Shown one piece after another: positions 6,488-9,289 of a stretch of DNA of 9,289 bases. Each line of letters begins with the position of its first letter. Position 1 is the stretch's first letter. The stretch covers positions 1-9,289 of the forward strand of contig JAQVOZ010000042.1 of assembly GCA_028702365.1 (NCBI GenBank), read 5' to 3'. Made by a program: the position numbers and the translations under genes. This stretch comes from Candidatus Omnitrophota bacterium (GTDB taxonomy: Bacteria; Omnitrophota; Gorgyraeia; Duberdicusellales; 4484-171). Below the pieces are notes generated by a model. That model was not told where the DNA came from and searched no databases. It saw only the letters and a list, made by a program, of their open reading frames with translations.

Positions 6488-6496
6488 ATTATACCA
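6488..6496 (-). promoter_or_regulatory. Extended -10 promoter for the helicase gene
   Basis: On the minus strand TGGTATAAT is a perfect TGnTATAAT element ending 19 nt before the ATG at 6468. No good -35 is visible. The leader would be only about 12 nt, too short for a usual Shine-Dalgarno, and none is seen. The arrangement mirrors the recJ promoter. Confidence 0.6.
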
Positions 6497-6539
6497 GAAA
6501 TCTTCAAATAATCTTTAGAAATGAATTGATGATATAAGA

Positions 6540-7625
6540 TTATTTGTTAAACAAGACCGATATTATGTTTTTAGCAAGCCTTATGCTGTGTTTAATAATT
6601 CTTTTGTTGGACAGAATCGTTGGATGCCACCATTGAGGTTCGTTGGTGCAGAAGCAATTATTGGATATTTCTTTTCTGATTTTGTCTGCTTGATTGGAAT
6701 TCCATATTTTTTTAAAATCATAGTTATGTTCTCGCAGGCTGCCGAAAGATTCCGTATGCTCGCAGGCCCCGATTAAGCCTTCATTGTCAATAAAGGCACC
6801 TGCGATACCGGCATAACATGCGCTCTGGCGTTTATTTTGAGTTATAATTCTGTATATATAGTCATACATCATAATTGTTCCGATTTTAATTGAAATATCG
6901 GTTTCAAATTTCCCTTTTAACATATCTGCCGCGTAAAGTTTAGTCCACTCTTTATAAATATTTAATTTTAAATCACGCTTGCAATCGGGGTCCCTAGGTA
7001 CATCTCTTACCAGCAGCTGTGCTAAACAATCCGGCCGGGGTTTTAGATTGCTAAGGTATCTATAAATCTCAAATATTTTATCCTGATTAAAAGCGGAGAA
7101 CACAGTGTTAATTCCGACCTTAAGATTTTTGTATTTATTTTTTAAGCTCATTAATGATTGATAAGTTGCAATTGCCTGCTTGAAAGCTCCATTGGTGTTA
7201 CGGATTTTGTCATGCTCGTCAGAAATACCGTCAATTGAAACCTTAACGATTAAATGAACATTCGAGGAGCATTCTAAAAAGTTTTCTATTGTTACGATTG
7301 TGCTGTCTGTCAATTGCCCATTAGTAGAAATGTTAATTGTTTTTGGTTTGGAGAATTCATAAATACCTTGCAATATTTCACAAAAATCTTTTCTAAGAAA
7401 AGGCTCTCCACCGGATAAATAAAGATAGTCAAGCGGCCCTAAACTATAGAAAATTTGTTTTATTTCATCAACATTCAGGTCTTTCTTTCTGCTATTGCCT
7501 ATTGCCCCTTTCGGGTTAGTGTCGAACCAATTAAAGCAATGTTTGCAGCGGCAGACGCATTGGTTGGTAACCAGAAAAGAAATTATACGGGGAGGATTTT
7601 TGTGGGTATATTTTTTTATTTCCAC
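6540..7625 (-). CDS. Radical SAM protein with SPASM/twitch-like C-terminus
   Basis: The 361-residue product is a radical SAM enzyme, which uses a [4Fe-4S] cluster and S-adenosylmethionine to make a 5'-deoxyadenosyl radical. The cluster motif CX3CX2C is at C23, C27 and C30, with an extra C25 inside it. SGGEPF (71-76) is the SAM-contacting GGEP motif, followed by the NISTNGQ strand and VKVSIDG (residues about 114-158). The C-terminal part has Cys residues at 270, 288, 324 and 326 and the phrase GSLREHNYDFKKIWNS, which is typical of SPASM or twitch auxiliary-cluster domains found in peptide- and sugar-modifying enzymes. Four C-terminal Cys are fewer than a full seven-Cys SPASM, so one auxiliary cluster is more likely. 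The substrate is unknown; no precursor peptide gene is evident. The start is a GTG without a Shine-Dalgarno; the next in-frame Met is far inside the fold. It begins 32 bp after the lipoprotein stop, so the two are probably co-transcribed. Confidence 0.85.
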   Translation of the reverse strand: MEIKKYTHKNPPRIISFLVTNQCVCRCKHCFNWFDTNPKGAIGNSRKKDLNVDEIKQIFYSLGPLDYLYLSGGEPFLRKDFCEILQGIYEFSKPKTINISTNGQLTDSTIVTIENFLECSSNVHLIVKVSIDGISDEHDKIRNTNGAFKQAIATYQSLMSLKNKYKNLKVGINTVFSAFNQDKIFEIYRYLSNLKPRPDCLAQLLVRDVPRDPDCKRDLKLNIYKEWTKLYAADMLKGKFETDISIKIGTIMMYDYIYRIITQNKRQSACYAGIAGAFIDNEGLIGACEHTESFGSLREHNYDFKKIWNSNQADKIRKEISNNCFCTNEPQWWHPTILSNKRIIKHSIRLAKNIISVLFNK

Positions 7626-7657
7626 TCGAGGATTATGTTTGATGAAACTAATGCAGC

Positions 7658-8035
7658 TTATTGATTTTCTTTTGAATATTTTTCAATAACTTCTAAAATC
7701 TTGTAAGCCTCTGCCTTACCGGCATCGCTTGTCCCAACGCGCACAGCTATTCTTGATTCATTATCGCTGATTTTAAAAATCTCTATATACATAGTTTTTT
7801 CGTTGGTATATTTTCCTTTTACTACCGCAACATCCGGTTTAATAACTGCTTCCTCAAATTTTAGGTTTAAACAAACCAGCGCCTTTTTTACAATTTCCAA
7901 TGCTTTTATGTAAGAAACATTAAAATCCTGCTTTGCTTTCTGGGTTTCTCTTAAGCTTGCGGCAACAAAGATGCAGCCGGAAAAATTTAAGCAGCTCATT
8001 CCAAGAACAATAATTAATATTAACTTTTTAAACAT
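7658..8035 (-). CDS. Small lipoprotein, DUF3568-like
   Basis: A 125-residue protein with a lipoprotein signal: MFKK, a hydrophobic stretch, then the lipobox FSGC with the lipidated Cys at residue 21 (Phe at -3 is slightly unusual). The mature part has a helix-strand pattern beginning FNVSYIKALEIVKKALVCLNL, followed by alternating strands (VAVVKGKY, YIEIFKI, RIAVRVG) and a final helix (KILEVIEKY). This resembles the DUF3568 family of short lipoproteins of unknown function; the match is from memory. The frame stays open upstream through the tRNA-Leu gene to 8278, but the ATG at 8035 is chosen because it yields a proper lipoprotein signal and because the upstream part is tRNA and repeat sequence. 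There is no obvious Shine-Dalgarno. The radical SAM gene follows after 32 bp, so the lipoprotein may be its functional partner at the envelope. Confidence 0.8.
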   Translation of the reverse strand: MFKKLILIIVLGMSCLNFSGCIFVAASLRETQKAKQDFNVSYIKALEIVKKALVCLNLKFEEAVIKPDVAVVKGKYTNEKTMYIEIFKISDNESRIAVRVGTSDAGKAEAYKILEVIEKYSKENQ

Positions 8036-8068
8036 AACCAAAATTCGTTTTAGAAATTTAAAAAAATT

Positions 8069-8093
8069 AAAACTGCCGCAGGAGTTAGTTGTA
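8069..8093 (-). repeat. Near-copy of the tRNA-Leu 3' end
   Basis: This 25-bp segment matches bases 8196-8220, the 3' end of tRNA-Leu plus four flanking bases, at 21 of 25 positions in the same orientation and 127 bp downstream of it in the tRNA's direction. Duplication of a tRNA 3' end is what site-specific integration leaves behind, but a decayed tandem tRNA copy is equally possible. Nothing between the copies encodes an integrase. Confidence 0.5.
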
Positions 8094-8137
8094 TGTGGTG
8101 TTCGCCATAAGGCGAACCTTCTTTTGCCACATCCAAC
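8088..8137. repeat. 50-bp imperfect palindrome flanked by GTTA direct repeats
   Basis: GTTGTATGTGG (8088-8098) is the inverse complement of CCACATCCAAC (8127-8137) except for one base. Inside it GTTCGCC (8100-8106) and GGCGAAC (8111-8117) form a perfect 7-bp stem with an ATAA loop. GTTA occurs immediately outside both ends (8084-8087 and 8138-8141), like a short target-site duplication. Together this resembles a miniature inverted-repeat element. It lies in the untranslated gap between tRNA-Leu and the lipoprotein gene. Confidence 0.6.
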
Positions 8138-8200
8138 GTTAGAAACAAACAATCTTAAATCCCCCAAAGGCACTAAGAACTTTTTGGCAAATATAAAAAC

Positions 8201-8284
8201 TGCCGGAGGAGGGAGTTGAACCCACACCCCCTTGCGGAGACGGGATTTTGAGTCCCGCGCGTCTGCCAGTTTCACCACTCCGGC
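8201..8284 (-). tRNA. tRNA-Leu (anticodon CAA)
   Basis: The 84-nt sequence folds as a class II tRNA. The acceptor GCCGGAG (8284-8278) pairs with CTCCGGC (plus strand 8202-8208), and the discriminator is A (8201), the leucine identity base. The anticodon stem CGGGA/TCCCG encloses the loop CTCAAAA, giving anticodon CAA at 8250-8248, which reads UUG. A long variable arm (TCTCCGCAAGGGGGT) is typical of tRNA-Leu. CCA is not encoded. Translated ORFs across this region on the minus strand are artefacts. Confidence 0.96.
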
Positions 8285-8319
8285 ATAATGGCAGAGGGCA
8301 AATCATTAAGTAGGGTAAA

Positions 8320-8348
8320 ATCTTAACATCACAGGATTTCTTTGTCAA
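8320..8348 (-). promoter_or_regulatory. Promoter of tRNA-Leu
   Basis: On the minus strand a perfect TTGACA (8348-8343) is separated by 17 bp from TAAGAT (8325-8320, 4/6). Initiation near 8313 leaves a leader of about 28 nt before the tRNA 5' end. It is divergent from the tRNA-Ala promoter 50 bp to the right. Confidence 0.65.
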
Positions 8349-8397
8349 CCCATTCAAATCCTTCAAAATTGCCTAATGGCGGGCCCCAATACGTCAA

Positions 8398-8426
8398 TTG
8401 ACAACTTCTTTGCATAATGATATGAT
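8398..8426 (+). promoter_or_regulatory. Promoter of tRNA-Ala
   Basis: TTGACA (8398-8403), a 17-bp spacer, and TATGAT (8421-8426) make an almost consensus sigma70 promoter. Initiation near 8433 gives a leader of about 22 nt. The -35 sits within the perfect 10-bp palindrome GTCAATTGAC (8393-8402). Confidence 0.8.
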
Positions 8427-8454
8427 TTTTCACGTTGTTGTGACTTGGTTTTTT

Positions 8455-8526
8455 GGGGCCGTAGTGCAGCGGGAGCACGCAACACTGGCAGTGTTGAGGT
8501 CGAGGGTTCAAATCCCTCCGGCTCCA
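8455..8526 (+). tRNA. tRNA-Ala (anticodon GGC)
   Basis: The 72-nt sequence forms a full cloverleaf: acceptor GGGGCCG with CGGCTCC, D-stem GTGC/GCAC, anticodon stem CAACA/TGTTG with loop CTGGCAG (anticodon GGC at 8487-8489, reading GCC), and T-stem GAGGG/CCCTC. Acceptor pair 3:70 is G-U, the alanine identity element, and the discriminator is A. CCA is not encoded. Confidence 0.97.
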
Positions 8527-8534
8527 TTTATTTA

Positions 8535-8579
8535 GGTTACGAATGTTACGAAGGTTAAGTAGGTTACGAATGTTACAAT
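8535..8579 (+). repeat. Five tandem copies of a 9-bp repeat after tRNA-Ala
   Basis: Units are GGTTACGAA, TGTTACGAA, GGTTAAGTA, GGTTACGAA and TGTTACAAT, consensus KGTTACGAA. Related units recur inverted at about 8596-8613. As a result 8543-8558 can pair with 8599-8614 over 16 bp with one mismatch, with a 40-nt loop, followed by a short TTTT. The structure fills the gap between tRNA-Ala and the thyX-like gene and could end the tRNA transcript. Confidence 0.75.
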
Positions 8580-8628
8580 AAAATAAGCGTCTTAATGGTA
8601 ACCTTCGCAACATTAACAATTTTATATT

Positions 8629-9289
8629 ATGAAAGTTTATTTAGCGGGATTTAACGTAGATACAACGGTTTTGAAAGAATTAGAGCTAGCTGCGGGAAAA
8701 AGAGCAGATTTAACCCCGGAAGTAATTTCTGCCGCTTACGCGCGTATAAGCAGAGATCCCCGCCCCATAAACGAAATCAGAGTTGAATCCAGAAAGGAAG
8801 TCGAACGCAGCCGTAAATCCAACCAAACTATCATTTTCAAAATGGGCCATCACTCCGTTGCGGAGCACGCTGTATTTAATTTCGATATTTTAGGGCTGTC
8901 GCGTTTTGCAATGGAGGAAGCGGAAAAATTCAGGCTTTGCTCGTATACGGAAAAATCGCAGCGTTATATTACTCTTGATAAAGATTTTGTCGTACCCGAA
9001 GAAATAAAAAAAACACATTTTGAAAAACCATTTCTAAAAATGGTGCAGCTTCAGAACGAAGCCTATTTTAAGCTTTTTGAAAAATTAAAAGATTATGTAT
9101 TTAAGAAACACGATAAATTAGCGGCAGATCCAAAGAAGCACAATTTGCTCGAAGGCTGGGCAAAGGAAGATGCGCGTTATATTACCTCGCTCGCTACAGA
9201 GTCGCAAGTAGGCATAACCGTTAATGCGCGTATTTTAGAACTTATGCTGCGCAGGTTCGCTTCGTGCCCATTAGCCGAAGTAAAAAACT
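8629..9289 (+). CDS. thyX: ThyX-family (flavin-dependent thymidylate synthase-like) protein, N-terminal part
   Basis: About 220 residues are visible and the gene runs off the right edge. ThyX enzymes make dTMP from dUMP using FAD, NADPH and methylenetetrahydrofolate. The start MKVYLAGFNVDTTVL, the MGHHSVAEH motif (72-80), the DARY motif (181-184) and NARILELMLRR (from 199) are ThyX-like. The defining RHRxxSxNExSxRY signature is altered, however: residues 100-113 read KFRLCSYTEKSQRY, so RHR has become KFR and N has become T, while S105, E108, S110, R112 and Y113 are kept. I recall this variant from long proteins with two ThyX domains in which the first is degenerate; the second would lie past the window. 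Catalytic activity of this part is therefore uncertain. The ATG at 8629 has no Shine-Dalgarno and lies 15 nt after an inverted repeat. Confidence 0.88.
   Translation, partial: MKVYLAGFNVDTTVLKELELAAGKRADLTPEVISAAYARISRDPRPINEIRVESRKEVERSRKSNQTIIFKMGHHSVAEHAVFNFDILGLSRFAMEEAEKFRLCSYTEKSQRYITLDKDFVVPEEIKKTHFEKPFLKMVQLQNEAYFKLFEKLKDYVFKKHDKLAADPKKHNLLEGWAKEDARYITSLATESQVGITVNARILELMLRRFASCPLAEVKN

Noticed and set aside
8084..8142. Integron attC site (GTTAG next to a long palindrome)
   Set aside because: The required complementary R'' and R' boxes (RYYYAAC and GTTRRRY) are absent; the flanking GTTA motifs are direct repeats, not inverted, and no integron integrase is present.
8036..8278. Upstream extension of the lipoprotein frame to 206 codons
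   Set aside because: It reads through tRNA-Leu and a palindromic repeat; only the ATG at 8035 gives a proper lipoprotein signal.
8139..8366. Minus-strand open frame across tRNA-Leu (GETGRRAG...GGVGSTPSSG)
   Set aside because: This is a well-known spurious translation of a tRNA-Leu gene.
8329..8619. Minus-strand open frame with RRDLNPRPQ and LPLHYGP
   Set aside because: This is a spurious translation of the antisense of tRNA-Ala and the adjoining 9-bp repeats.

Overview
This 9.3 kb, AT-leaning window looks like chromosomal core sequence from an uncultured Gram-negative bacterium. The closest fit I can suggest is Candidatus Omnitrophota (OP3) or a neighbouring PVC-type lineage. That placement is inference. 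It rests on an exosortase-system-associated small secreted protein of the TIGR04073 type, a Lys/Arg-rich zinc-binding L28, a Ski2-like helicase, a variant ThyX-family protein and many secreted TPR or lipoprotein products. No phage, transposase, CRISPR or toxin-antitoxin genes are visible.

Layout, left to right. (1) Bases 2-2279, plus strand: the 3' end of argS, then recJ behind its own extended -10 promoter. (2) Bases 2235-2570, minus strand: rpmB (ribosomal protein L28) with a near-consensus promoter and Shine-Dalgarno; its 3' end overlaps recJ by 45 bp, tail to tail. (3) Bases 2630-3312, plus strand: the most interesting unit. It has a sigma70-type promoter, a GEMM-I (cyclic di-GMP-I) riboswitch, an intrinsic terminator whose 5' arm can alternatively pair with the aptamer, a second hairpin, a very strong Shine-Dalgarno, and a 113-aa secreted protein resembling the TIGR04073 exosortase-associated family. 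(4) Bases 3356-8284, minus strand, in transcription order: tRNA-Leu(CAA), a small DUF3568-like lipoprotein, a radical SAM protein with a SPASM/twitch-like C-terminus, a Ski2-type SF2 helicase, and a secreted TPR protein. (5) Bases 8398-9289, plus strand: tRNA-Ala(GGC), a 9-bp tandem repeat tract, and the start of a ThyX-family gene that runs off the right edge.

How the parts relate. The argS, recJ, rpmB, tRNA and thyX-like genes are translation, DNA repair and nucleotide housekeeping. The riboswitch unit links the second messenger c-di-GMP to an envelope or exosortase-related protein, and the predicted logic is an OFF switch (ligand favours termination). The minus-strand run from the lipoprotein to the TPR protein may be partly co-transcribed, since no clear terminator separates its members, although the helicase has its own TGnTATAAT promoter. 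The tRNA-Leu downstream region carries a near-copy of the tRNA 3' end and a 50-bp palindrome flanked by GTTA, which together look like a small mobile or recombination scar.

Limits: everything here was read by eye. Family assignments rest on recognised motifs and have not been searched; RNA structures were paired by hand.
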